The notes below the pieces were generated by a model. That model made no database searches. It had not been told where the DNA came from and saw only the letters and a list, made by a program, of their open reading frames with translations. A stretch of 64,000 nucleotides of DNA from Sitta carolinensis (taxonomy: Eukaryota > Chordata > Aves > Passeriformes > Sittidae): NCBI GenBank assembly GCA_032173965.1, contig CM063298.1:8865501-8929500 (forward strand). The letters run 5' to 3'. This document shows positions 11,273-23,200 of this stretch, in pieces. Made by a program: the position numbers and the translations under genes. How positions within the stretch are numbered: the first letter of the stretch is position 1; each line of letters starts with the position of its first letter.

Positions 11273-13191
11273 ATTTGCAGTCCCACACACATTCACTCAC
11301 TTGCCTAATTCCCAGCCCTGTGCTCTTCTCATCAAACCAAGACATTTCCCTGCACAAGTTTGCCTCAAAGGATAGCAGAAAGAACAGCTCCTGCTCAAGA
11401 TATGAAAGCACATCCCAAGTCCAAGAAGACAACCTCTAATTTTACCAACTGCAAGATAATTCCAAACTTTTTCAGCATTGCCCAAAAGGGAAAGGAAGGG
11501 AATTGGTTCCCATTTCCTTGGGCAGCTGCATTGACATGAAGAGTGACCTTAAAAATTATCACCAATCAGTGAAAATCCTATAACCACTTTGAGGAAAGCC
11601 CTCCTGCAGAGCTGGGGCTGTGACAGCAGGCTCAGATAGCCACCAAAGCACTGGACTAGACACAGGAGGAATTAAGTCCTCTCTGCTGCCAGGACACTGG
11701 GATGAGGGGAGCACCCAGGTCCAGCCTTTTGTGAATCTTGAAGAAGAAATTACATTTCAAGGCATGGTGTCAAGAGCTGGACAGCAAACTCTTTGGCTGC
11801 TGGTGCTACTACAGCAATGACAAGGACTGAAGCAGGCAGATGTTTAAGAATCAAGGCCATGCACATCAGGCAGGAAAGGAATCTGAATCCTTCCCTAGAG
11901 GAATGGACGTTACCATCACTGAGTTTTAGCTAGGAGTCATCCTGCAATGCCACATTTCACAGAAACATTACCTTGGCATCCAGTATGGGGGCCTTTTCAG
12001 AAGGGATTGGTAGTGTAAAGTTTCTCACAAGTGGACACTTTGCCACCTTCTGAAGTCAGCAGGGTTTTTAATTTCTCTCTCTGTTCAAGAGAGAGCACAG
12101 CCTGAAATCCCTGTGAGGAAGAGGGCTTGGCCCAGCACTGGGACTGGGAGAAACCCATACTCACACAGTGCCTGCTCTGGAGAGGGCTCGTGGTTTCATC
12201 TCCCACAAGCACTGAAACTTATTCCAGGTTTCTGTTTTCTTTCTTTTTTTTCCCCTCTTTTTCCTCTAAGTAATCCTAAGTCTCTGTTGGGACTCTGCAT
12301 TTTATTTATTCCAATCAGCAGCAACTCTAGTGGATTTTGGGCTGCAAAAAGTGGAGTGAAAAAGCAGACAGTGGTGGGGGAGAGAACACACAGACATCTG
12401 AGTGCCAGCACTGATGTCATGCTGAATGGACATTTGAAAGAATTTAATGTCTCGGTGTCATTTGCTCCCAGAAGCAGCAGCTATCCAAAACACTCCAGCA
12501 TGGTTTGCATCCAGGAATTCTGATCTCTACGTGTCCAACAAGTAGAACAAACTCTGGTTTGTCTCTCACGTTGCAGGGTCAGGATGGTTAAAGCCCCCAT
12601 GACTTCTAGTGTCCAGCTGTTTTATGGCAACTTAAAAATGATCTTTACTGGCTGGAATGTGGCAGTCCCCTGCCCAGGAGTGACCTGAATTGAGGGGCAG
12701 GACTTCATGGGGTGACACTGAATGGCACCCCTGTGTCTCTGCAGAGGTTTGGGCTCACTCAGGTTCCCTCCCTCCTCAGGGGCATGGTCTGGCACTGGCA
12801 CTGAAGTGCTGGCAAGTCTGAGATCCCCAGTAAAGGGCAGGGATGTGCTGCAGGCCCAGCAGAAAATGAGAATACCAGAAGGCAGAAGTAAGCAACACTA
12901 GGAGATGCTGTCCGTACCTCATCTTCATGGGTCAGACCCCACCCCAGCAGAATTAGAGATATGCTGCAGGGATCAGGGATGGAGCCAGGCATCCCTTGGG
13001 CAGCAGGGACCCAGTTACATCAGTCCTGAGCCCCCTGCAGCACTGTGCCCCAGCCCCTGCAGTGCCCAGTGCAGCTGGCCAGGAGCAGTGGCAACACAGA
13101 GAGCCCCATGTCCCCACTGTGGGGAGTGGCACTGCTGTGGATGCTGGGGAGAGATTCAGCCCAGGGGGCTGAGATGTGTCTCAGAGAGAGA

Positions 13192-14520
13192 GCACCTTCC
13201 ATGGACACTGCTGAACACCTTCCAGGGACACTGCTGAACACCTTCCAGGGACACTGCTGAACACCTTCCAGGGACACTGCCTGAACACCTTCCAGGGACA
13301 CTGCCTGAACACCTTCCAGGGACACTGCTGAACACCTTCCAGGGACACTGCTGAACACCTTCCAGGGACACTGCTGAACACCTTCAGGGACACTGCTGAA
13401 CACCTTCCAGGGACACTGCTGAACACCTTCCAGGGACACTGCTGAACACCTTCCAGGGACACTGCTGAACACCTTCAGGGACACTGCTGAACACCTTCCA
13501 GGGACACTGCCTGAACACCTTCCAGGGACACTGCCTGAACACCTTCCATGGACACTGCTGAACACCTTCCAGGGACACTGCTGAACACCTTCAGGGACAC
13601 TGCTGAACACCTTCAGGGACACTGCTGAACACCTTCCAGGGACACTGCCTGAACACCTTCAGGACACTGCTGAACACCTTCCATGGCACTGCTGAACACC
13701 TTCCAGGGACACTGCTGAACACCTTCCATGGACACTGCTGAACACCTTCCAGGGACACTGCTGAACACCTTCCAGGGACACTGCTGAACACCTTCCAGGG
13801 ACACTGCTGAACACCTTCAGGGACACTGCTGAACACCTTCCAGGACACTGCTGAACACCTTCCAGGGACACTGCTGAACACCTTCCATGGACACTGCTGA
13901 ACACCTTCAGGGACACTGCTGAACACCTTCCATGGACACTGCTGAACACCTTCCAGGGACACTGCTGAACACCTTCCAGGACACTGCTGAACACCTTCCA
14001 GGGACACTGCCTGAACACCTTCCAGGGACACTGCTGAACACCTTCAGGGACACTGCTGAACACCTTCCAGGGACACTGCTGAACACCTTCAGGGACACTG
14101 CCTGAACACCTTCCAGGGACACTGCTGAACACCTTCCAGGGACACTGCCTGAACACCTTCCAGGACACTGCTGAACACCTTCCAGGGACACTGCTGAACA
14201 CCTTCCATGACACTGCCTGAACACCTTCCAGGGACACTGCCTGAACACCTTCCAGTGACACTGCCTGAACACCTTCAGGGACACTGCTGAACACCTCAGG
14301 ACAGCTAACACCTTCAGGGACACTGCTGAACACCTTCCAGGGACACTGCCTGAACACCTTCAGGGACACTGCTGAACACCTTCCAGGGACACTGCTGAAC
14401 ACCTTCAGGGACACTGCTGAACACCTTCCATGGACACTGCTGAACACCTTCCAGGGACACTGCTGAACACCTTCCAGGACACTGCTGAACACTTCAGGGA
14501 CACTGTGAACACTTCCAGGG
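13192..14520. repeat. minisatellite B, ~23-bp unit, about 57 copies
   Basis: A tandem array whose 23-bp unit is GAACACCTTCC followed by AGGGACACTGCT. Three length or sequence variants recur. A 24-bp form has GCCTGAAC instead of GCTGAAC. A 21-22-bp form has lost one or two C residues (CCTTCAGGGAC or CCAGGACAC). A point variant, CCATGGACAC, replaces CCAGGGACAC. The array degrades at its right end, for example around 14,290-14,310, where a unit is internally deleted, and at 14,480-14,520. All minus-strand frames lack stops over long stretches (up to 277 codons at 13,659-14,492), giving spurious Cys/Val/Gln/Trp-rich repeat peptides. Confidence 0.97.
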
Positions 14521-14559
14521 GCTCTGTGCTCCCTTTAGCTTGGGGACTTCAGCAGGTGA

Positions 14560-14960
14560 TATACCAGCTCTGAGTGATTTCAGCTCATGATTTCAGCTCT
14601 GCCTGCTGAGTCCCCAAAGGCCAACACAGGAACAAGAGACAGAAAGAGAGAGAGAGAAGTCTATATAGCAAATCCCACAGAGACAGCTTTATGGGCAGAT
14701 CTCTGCAAAGGGAGCCAGGGGCAGACAACTCCTGGAGGCTGAGGTTTTTATGGGGCCTGGGAAGGGGGCAGGTTCAGGCTATTTGCACAGGGAGCAAGGC
14801 TTGCTGTGTTTGGGACAGCCTGGTCACCATGAGTGATCACAGGTTGCTTATCTTAGGGCCAGCTCTGCCTTGCAGCAGCTGCTGTCTGTGGAAGAGCAAG
14901 GGACTCTCCCACTGAGGACAGACCATCCTCCACAGGGAGGGCTGGTGTCCAGCAGCAGGG
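14560..14960 (-). mobile_element. possible minus-strand solo LTR
   Basis: Read on the minus strand, the segment has a TATA-like CCCATAAAAACC near 14,750. About 60 bases further on is a poly(A)-like CCCATAAAGC near 14,685, followed by a GT-rich stretch and a pyrimidine-rich CT microsatellite (14,644-14,657). TATA box, short transcribed segment, poly(A) signal and U5-like tail is LTR layout. No internal gag, pol or env sequence is visible beside it, so it would be a solo LTR. Boundaries are approximate, and a match to a named family was not made. Confidence 0.33.
14644..14657. repeat. short (GA)n microsatellite
   Basis: A short AAAGAGAGAGAGAGA tract inside the LTR-like segment. It is too short to be a useful polymorphic marker. 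Confidence 0.85.
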
Positions 14961-17226
14961 TCCCCAGCACGGGCAGGAGCTGTGGCCTGGAGTGCTGCCC
15001 ACACCGTGGGGCACACAGGCACAAAGCCCTGCCAGCACGGCTGGTGCCAGCAGGATGGCACTCTGCAGAGCCTGGCATGGCTTTTCTCCACCACCAGAGC
15101 TGGTTTTAATTGATGGAGTGGGAGCCCTGACAGGGCTTGGAATGCTGGGAGAGAGTATCCTGCAGGATAAGAGCACTCATACCCCTGCTCTCCACAGCTT
15201 TACCCCTGCATAAGCCTTGTTATTCTCAGCAGGTAAAGCTCAACCTGTGCTGACAGCAGGCAAAAGGCAGCTGAATTACAGCCTGCAAAAGGAGCCAGTT
15301 AAACCTGGAGCAGAGGGCTCTGCACCATCCTGCCTGTGACTGTCCTGGGATGTTCAGCAGGCACACACCTCATGCCAGGTTTCCTAAAAGCATGTGGTCT
15401 CAGTCTAGTGCCACAGGTTTGGAATAGGTAAATTGCTAAAGTTATGAATCTGAAGAGGGAACAGGGGAAATCCTGTGGCCAAAACCAAAATCATGAATGA
15501 GAGTGTACTGGAGAAACCTTTGGTAGGAAGGCAGGGATCCATATTCTGTGGTTGGCCCAGCCAATTCCAGACATTTGGTCATTCCAAAGTAATTCCCTCC
15601 ACGTATGTGAAGGACTTGGAAAGCACACACACCATCCCCCAAGATACAGTACATAAATACAACCAGGAGCAACTATAGTCTTTTATCCAGCATTTACTTA
15701 TTAATATTTATTTATTAGCCAGGTATTTATTAAAGATCAGCTTTTCCTCTGCTTGTCCCAGTTGAAACAGATCAAACAATTTCACAGGAATGAGTAACTC
15801 TGGAGATAATCCAAACATAAAGAGAAATCAGCTGCTGAATCCAAACATAAAGAGAAATCAGCTGCTGTATTTCTCAATGTAATCTTTGCTGCCTGGCTGT
15901 AGGATTTACTTGCCTTGGATAGATGGAAGGAATTTGTTTTATGCTGAAGCACTAAAGCCACAGGTACACTTTTCCCTCTCATGGCCTTCTCTAAATCAGT
16001 TGTTCTGCACTATGGGACAGAAGCCAAAAACTCATTAAACTACCAGCATAATGTATTTGCCCCACATCACTTTTTGCCCCTCAGTTAATGAATATGGGGA
16101 AGAAGAAAAGGGCAAATGTGGGAAGAGTTTGCAGCACCATCGTGGATACAGCAATCACCTTCATGCTCTGGGCAACCGATGAATTAACAATGCATTAGAA
16201 GTGACAATTCCCAAGGATTCATGCAGTGGAGATTGTCCTCATCTGCCATAATAAGGCAGACCGTGGAAGTACCTGTCATGATGCCATTACCTGGTTCCTG
16301 AGCCCAGTTGTGCATCCTGTGGCATGGCTTCTTTGCAGCCCTTTGGAAAGAGATGCTTTACACCCCTTGGATGCCCACATAACTAATCAGCAAGGTGGCC
16401 AGAGCCATGTCTCAGAGTGAGGCAAAGACAATAATTTCTTGTATTTTCCTTCTTCTCCTCTCATGATTTAAAACGACCTCGTAGCATTTACTCAAGTGGT
16501 TTCATTTCCAGCAGGTATTTCTTCAGAGGGTGCTCTGATTTTTGCTGCTCAGTTTGGATTGGACATCAGTGTCAGATGAGATTTCAGCAGACTCACAGAT
16601 CTGGATTTCTGATGAAAATTTTCACACTTGCAAATTGACACATTTGCTTCCTGCAAATCACTCACAGTGACTTTTCCCTAAGGCATTCCTGACAGCAAAT
16701 GCATTAGCTCAGGTATTTAGGGATTTCGCCACAAACAAGGGTACAAAAACCAGAAGAAGCAAACATTTAATTTGACAAATATTTACCAAAAAACCCAGCA
16801 CCCAGCCCCCGTGGCAGCCATCCCACAGAAATCATACTCCTTGTCTAATTCAGAAAGCCCAAATGAAAGGAAATCATCAGTATTCTTTGGGGAAAACTAA
16901 ATTTACCTTGATTAAAATCGGCTAGGCAAACAGCTACCAAAAGCCCAGCCAAACTCCCAGGCAGGCCTTAAGGACAAATTTTGCCAGCTGTAGGCTGCAG
17001 AAGTGTGTGTTTAATAAATGTTGAGCCATCAGTAAGTCCCTGGCAGCAGCCTGAAGGGAGAGCATGGCAGGTTTTGAAAGGCACCACAGATTTACTCATC
17101 ACGGATGGCACTGAGAAACCTCTCAAAGGGTAGTCTGAGAAAATTGGTTTGTGTAATTACAGAGAATTATGTCTGCTCCAGTTCCAGAAGTTTCACTGTA
17201 TCCTGGGAATCTTGGCACAAGGGAGT
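14961..17226. other. single-copy noncoding DNA, no gene recognised
   Basis: No gene recognised. It holds a perfect 30-bp tandem duplication at 15,808-15,867 (separate entry) and a short AT-rich run of TTATTTATTA-like sequence at about 15,690-15,735. Confidence 0.65.
15808..15867. repeat. perfect tandem duplication, 30-bp unit x2
   Basis: The segment 15,808-15,837 (starts AATCCAAACATAAAG) is repeated without change at 15,838-15,867. The two copies are adjacent and identical, so the duplication is recent or the site is prone to slippage. Confidence 0.97.
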
Positions 17227-17239
17227 AAAAAAAAAAAAG

Positions 17240-17269
<30 letters not shown>
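17227..17269. repeat. A-rich homopolymer with one G
   Basis: About 43 bases of A interrupted once by G. It may be a retroposon tail, but no recognisable body precedes it. Confidence 0.95.
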
Positions 17270-17271
<2 letters not shown>

Positions 17272-20187
17272 AATGTAATGTCATCTTTGGATGGAGATTG
17301 TAGGATCAACAGCCACAGGGTAAATAAAGGGGTTGGTTAGGATGGAACAATCCCTCCCTTGGGGGAGACAGAGGTGGCAGAAGAGCCTCACTGCAGCAAA
17401 CCACTCTGGGGAGCAGGAAAAGCCATCGGAGCTGGGAGCCAGCAGCCACATTTTGATTCATTTCCATGGGGCAGAGAGAAGCAGCTCATTATTGAGGGCA
17501 CTGGGTGTGCCAGGGCTTCTCATTAGCAGTGCACACACACTTGTGTGGTCAGCCTGAGAGGATTTTCAGGGCTGGAATGCACCAAAGTCAGAGTGCTGAG
17601 GTCTCATTTAGGGGTAGGGTGTCTAGAGTCAACACCCACAGCTGTAAACCACAAGAGTCTTTGCCACAGCCTGAATTTCCCCACTGTTGTGTAACAGTAA
17701 ATTCATCACTTAAATAGCACTCCGACTGAGATTGCAATGAACCAAATATATGAAAACTGAATGTCCAAGCCCATCTGTGTTTTTCAGTGTACATACAAGG
17801 CAGAAATAATGACTCCACAGAAATGGAAATCAAGGACTTTTAAAAGCAAATTTGTCATTGCCCTATCAAGCTTACAACAGGACATTGTGCCACTAGCTCC
17901 AACAGTCTTCTATTAAGTCTCATATGTAAAGTGATTTTTTTAAAACACTCTGGTTCCTGAAACTTCTATTAAGTCTCATATGTAAAGTGATTTTTTTAAA
18001 ACACTCTGGTTCCTGAAATCCTTGGATTGCTGGAAAACATTGCCTTACTTTAAAAAAATACATACAGTTTAGTTTCTAGCCCCTCACATTAGGTCACAGG
18101 TGTGACAAAGAAGATAAGAGAAACACAAACCTATTTTTTCATACTGTCCTGTGCTACCTAAGTCAGTCCCAGCCAGAATTCTGGCTCAGCTCAAGGCTGA
18201 TGCTCCTGCTACCCTACACCCATGGATTCACTGCCCTGACCTGGCACATCCTGGGAAAGTCTTGTGCCAAAGATGAGGGCAGGATAAAGGTAGTGAAGAA
18301 GAATAAAACTAAAAAGGCTTTTTGGGGTCTTCCTGATGCAGCATTTCCTCAGACAGGATTTTGGGACCATGAAGGACCCAACACAAAACCTTGTGATGGG
18401 AGGTTTGCAGGCTGCAAGGAATTTGGAAAGTTGGCTTTTGACTGTACTTGTGTGTTGATGACAACATATTGGTAGAAAGCTTTGAAAGAATAACTCTGAA
18501 TTTAATGCCTGGGCTCCTGGCCAGGCAGCAGCCCCTCCCCAGGACAGGAAGGCTCACTCTGGCCACAGAGCCTGCTTGCTGGGGCAGAAGAGGGGAAAGG
18601 CTTCACATCAGCACCATGCTGAGGTTTTCTCTGCCTGGAAACATTCCTTCTGTTATTCTGAACAGTCTGTCCACACTTCAGGGCACAAACTGCTTTAGAA
18701 ATTACAGCCTGGAATGTAAACCCAGGCTGGGCTGGCTGCCTGCCCTGGCTGCTCCTCCAGGCCTCTCTGCCAAAGGGGATCTGGTGTCAGCAAGAGGGAC
18801 AGGAGGATAAAAAAGCAAACACCTGGCTCCAGCAGCCATCCACCCTGCTCACCAGCACTATTTGCTTTGTGCCACGAGAGAGGGGAGAATAGAAGCCACA
18901 TTTTGGACTGTCGACAGCCAAAACCAGCACATGGACTGAACACATCCAGCAATTACACTCCCCTCACATTTCCATCCACATCTGGATTTTGCCCCAAGAC
19001 CATAGGACTGAACCTCTTGAAATGGGTCCTTGATCCACCAGCATTGGTGTGGAAAGCAAGCAAGGAGTGTTTTAGGTGAGAAACGCTCAGAACTGCCACT
19101 CTGAGTGGTTTGGGGAAGGCTCCCCAGCAGCTGAGGCATGGACCATGGGTTCCCAGCAGCAGGAACAAGCAGGATACATGTCAGTCCATCCCAAAGGCAG
19201 CCAGTGCATGGGAATGCAGCCAAGGGAAGCAGACTGCTCCAAGACTTGGCCCCCAGGTGTTGCCAGATAAGATAAACAGCTTTGTACGCAGCACTCAGAT
19301 TCTTCCTCCCCTCTGTTAACTCCTAACTTATCAAGGGTTAAGAGGGCTAAAGTTCACACACATTAATGATGTTCAGACAGAGGGATCCCCCAGATTAAAG
19401 CAAAAACCCCCAAAGCACAGCCCAGCTGAATCATGCTAAAGGGTTGCATTCCTCAGCCCCTGTGATGGCTCCTGTTCTATCAACAGAGCAGCCAGAAAAG
19501 GGTTTCAGGCCCCAGATGAGCTGCAATAATTATATCTTTACAGCAGCACTTGAAGGACACATCTTCTCCATTACTCCTGTTTTTCATGTTAAACTCACCA
19601 CCATTTAAGACCAAAGAGGGTTTACAGGGCAAAAGCCAAATATGTTAAGAAGGTCTCATCACATAAAATTGTATCTTGGGCACTGAAGAGAACAAATGAG
19701 AAACTGGGGGAGGGCAGAAGCCAAAGTGATGAAGCTAATGCTGGAACTCTTTATCTCACACAAAAATGACTGGGTAGCTGCTCATTTGATGTGCAGCAAT
19801 TAAAGACTAATTTACACAGTGCCACTTAGTGACAAGTATAATTATGTCCTACTCAGGGTACATATCAGATAATAATTGCCTCCAGCTGAGCTGGAGGTTG
19901 CAACCCACTAAAAGAGACTTTAATGATGTGACCAAAGATGGATTTCAGCTGGAAAGTTTATGACTGACCAGAAGAGCACAGGAGTTGCTCACAGCTTTTT
20001 TAGGAAAACTGCAATAGGAGCTTGGTCTCCTCTATATAAATAATTGCACTGATCTATGCGTAGATATATAGCAAAGATAAGAAGGCACAAAAAAAATAGA
20101 TTTCTAGGGCAGATAATACAGGAATTTGTTCAATTCACAGGGCTCTGGTGCCAAAAGCTTTTTAAAAATGTACTGTGCAGTACTTAC
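17270..20187. other. single-copy noncoding DNA, no gene recognised
   Basis: No gene recognised. It contains the 56-bp tandem duplication (17,907-18,018). The AT-rich stretch at about 19,780-19,960 has homeodomain-type cores and a small hairpin, CCTCCAGC/TGA/GCTGGAGG, at 19,879-19,897. This resembles a conserved noncoding element. Confidence 0.65.
17907..18018. repeat. perfect tandem duplication, 56-bp unit x2
   Basis: The segment 17,907-17,962 (starts CTTCTATTAAGTCTC, ends TTCCTGAAA) is repeated identically at 17,963-18,018, including its seven-T run. Perfect identity over 56 bp in otherwise single-copy DNA indicates a very recent duplication or an assembly join artefact. Confidence 0.97.
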
Positions 20188-20236
20188 CTGGCTTTGGTCT
20201 CTCCAAAAGACATCAACTACCACTCCCAGGATGCTG
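20188..20236 (-). other. weak candidate minus-strand exon (49 bp)
   Basis: On the minus strand the segment ends in CCAG followed by a strong donor GTAAGTACT (20,187 downward). It is preceded by an acceptor-like AATGTCAG with a poor pyrimidine tract. One frame is open throughout and reads SILGVVVDVFWRDQSQ. The family is not recognised and no adjoining exon was found. The weak acceptor argues against it. Confidence 0.1.
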
Positions 20237-23200
20237 CTGACATTAACTTTTAATATCCCTCATTGAAATAAAACCCCAAAGCACAGAAACAAGCCTGCTT
20301 TGCATAAAAAATGAAGTCTCATCTTAAATTGTGGATGGATTCGAGCTCTTCCACAGAGCAGAAGTGCTCAGCTGCACAGTGTGGGAGAGATGTTCAGTGT
20401 GGCTGTAGCTCCAAATGTGTCCCCAGACCTCCTCGAGGAGAAGGAGGAATTACAAAGCTTTCCAGCATGTACCCAGCATTTTTCTCCCCAGACTCCCTTG
20501 GTCTTCCCAGCCCCCAGCTGAGGACTGCAAAGGGAGAGGGGCTGGGATGAGGGTGTGGGAGCAGAGATGGGATGAGAGGCAGCAGCAGGAAAAGCCAAGT
20601 GGGTTTCAAAAGGCTTTGGGAAGCTGTGGCTCCACACCAAGAATCCAGCTGATCTTGTCAAAACCATATTGATGCTAAATTCCTGTGATTTGGGGTGTAC
20701 TTCAGTTGGCAGCTGCATTGCACTGAGCAGCAAGGAGCACGAAAATAAAGCAGGACAACAACACAGGCCATAAAAACTGAGCTCTGTCATAATTTGTGCT
20801 CTAAACTAAGTAGCCTCAGGGCCTCTCGATAGATTTTATCAGCCTGTTCAGGGGAACAGCATTAATAGTAGAGGTGATTTTGATTAACTGCCATAACATG
20901 ACTCAAATGTCCAAGTGTAGAAGTGCATCAGAGTGGGATGTCAGCTCAGTGGAACAATCAAAGTCCCTTTAAATGAAAGCTCAAGGCATTTTCCTCACAC
21001 CTATTTGTCTTCCTTCTCCTCTGACATGACAAGAGATACGAGCCAAATTTTATCTCTACTGCTAGTTCTGGTTTCTAACTGGAAAAGGATTCTCAAACTA
21101 ATTCCTTAGTGAGGTGAGGTGGCTCGAGAGTTTACCCTGAGTAGTTACACCCCCTCTTATTCTCACCATGACCACCCCCCAGAGGAGACCCAGCACGACC
21201 TGGGGCTGTAACTCCTCAGACTGGCCCTGAGCAGGGTCCTGGAGGGCAGCCTGGGACTGACTGCCCTGCTGGCTGAGATCTGGCTCTGCAGACTGCCTAA
21301 GCCAGGGCAGGCAGAAGCCCTGGGCCAGCCCCTGGCCCTGCACAGCACCCCGATGGCACAGCAGGCTTTGGGAAACTCCCTCAGGGTGCAGGGGGTACCA
21401 GGGGTTTCACCTTAAACTTCCCTTGTCCTTGGAAGTGAAGGTCTGCTAAGGTTAGCCTGGGGTGAGGGATTCCTGTGTGATGATCACCATGATTTTGGGA
21501 GGAGGCCAATGACTGCAATCATTCGACCAAAATTGGCCCAGCAAGGCTGGGTATAATGTCCTGTGACCCTTTGTGCACTGTTCCCACTGCAAAAATAACT
21601 TCACGTGGGATCACACTCGCAGGCAGGAGCACGGGTGACACACACAGCTCAGACAGTGCTGTCCCCAGGCTGGCAGGGATGAACCCCTGGCCCTGCTGGG
21701 CACCATCCTGTCTGCTATCCCTGCTCCCACCGATTCTCTCTCAGCTGTTGGGGGATAACCAGGCTTCCCAGGTTATGGCACAGCCCCAGCAGCCAGCCCC
21801 CAGCCCTCCTGCTCCCTGCCAAACCCTTCAGCACATCCCATCTCAGATCTTGTGCCAATTCTTGCCAGATCAGGGAGTCACCCAAGATCCCAGCACAGGC
21901 TCTGGGCTGGGTGTGTTTGCTCCTGCAGACATCCAGATAAAGCACCTTGTTAACTGTGTTGACAGTGGACCAAGAGGTGACCCAGGCTGTCTCCACAGAG
22001 CTTTGGTAATTAATGCCTTGCACTTCCCAAGCTTCACAGAAAGCATTTATAATTAACCTCTTCTTCTTCCCTGCTGTATGGTGCAAAAAACAACTGTTAC
22101 TCTCTCAAGAGCTCAGGAATAAATAGAAAGCCATCTCAGTCAAATCAGGGCAGAAGCAATTTAAAAGACAATTACAGGCAGGAGATGTGAACTCCATTCC
22201 CAACTCCAGACGCAGCACTGAAGAATAAAATGCCTCAGCACCCAGGCTGTGTGCCAAGGGTAAGCAGCAGGTGAAAACCACTCCAGCCCACAGCACAATC
22301 CAGAAGGCCTTGGATTGGAGAGGATGGAGAAAAACCACCGAAGACCCCAATTATCTAGGACTGATTGTTCTTGTAATTGCTTGTCTCCAGGTTTACAGCA
22401 AAAGCATCAACTTCTTCACGCTTTAATCTTGGTAACTACAGTCTGAACTTGTTCTCCTGTGAACCTCACATTTAGGAATACCTAATGAGTGGAGGCAGAA
22501 TTGCTGAGTGTGCTGAGCACATCTCAGGACAATGGGAAGCACAAGGATTCTGGGAAATGCTGCTGGAGGGCAGCACGCTGGGTCCAGCAGGATCTGCAGC
22601 TGGGGCTGGAAAAACACCTGTGCCAGCCTGAGAAAGTTCTGAGTGTCTGTAAAGCTCTGGGGGGACATGTGTGTGACCTGCAGGACACACACAAATCACT
22701 TCTCTAGGAGGGGATGTGGTAATGAAGCTATTCCACATCCAGCACTGACTCCTGAGTGATCACAGGGGGATAGGGCAGAGCAGATATCTCCAGCACGCAA
22801 GAAAACACACTGTACCTCCAGATAAATCACAAGGTAAGGACAGTCAGCAGCAGTGTGAGCAGCACTGTCAATACTGGCTGAAAGTCATGTAGAGAGCCCC
22901 CCTGAGCAAACCAATGCACTCAATCAGTAGCAGCACTAACATTTGAGATGAAAAATTACCAGCATGCTCAGCAAACATCACACCAGCAGCTGCAGGGGAT
23001 TGTATCTCAGCCCTTGATTCAATTGTACAAAAAAAAAAGATAATTTTTAGTAATTCTGCTTCTTCTAATTGATCCAAAATTGCATGTTCATTTTCAAAGC
23101 TGCCAGGCCAACACCCCACCACAAACAAGGCAATGTGATCTTGTTCCAGGTATTGCTGAGCTCTCTGCTGGTACTTGCTGATGCTCCCATGGTCTTTGGC

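Larger units (their letters stand above)
9051..13191. other. single-copy noncoding DNA, no gene recognised
   Basis: No recognisable gene or transposon. It contains a weak exon candidate at 9,584-9,645 (separate entry), an AT-rich stretch at about 10,955-11,045 that resembles conserved noncoding DNA, and a 16-base T run at 11,257-11,272. The T run is followed by ATTTGCAG, which looks like a strong splice acceptor, but nothing coding-like follows it. Confidence 0.65.

Noticed and set aside
11257..11439. Strong polypyrimidine tract plus ATTTGCAG acceptor followed by an open frame
   Set aside because: The tract is a T homopolymer, the downstream peptide has no recognisable character, and no good donor follows at exon distance.
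13659..14492. 277-codon minus-strand frame of Val/Cys/Trp-rich repeats
   Set aside because: Translation of minisatellite B. Length variants change frame repeatedly, and other frames are open too.
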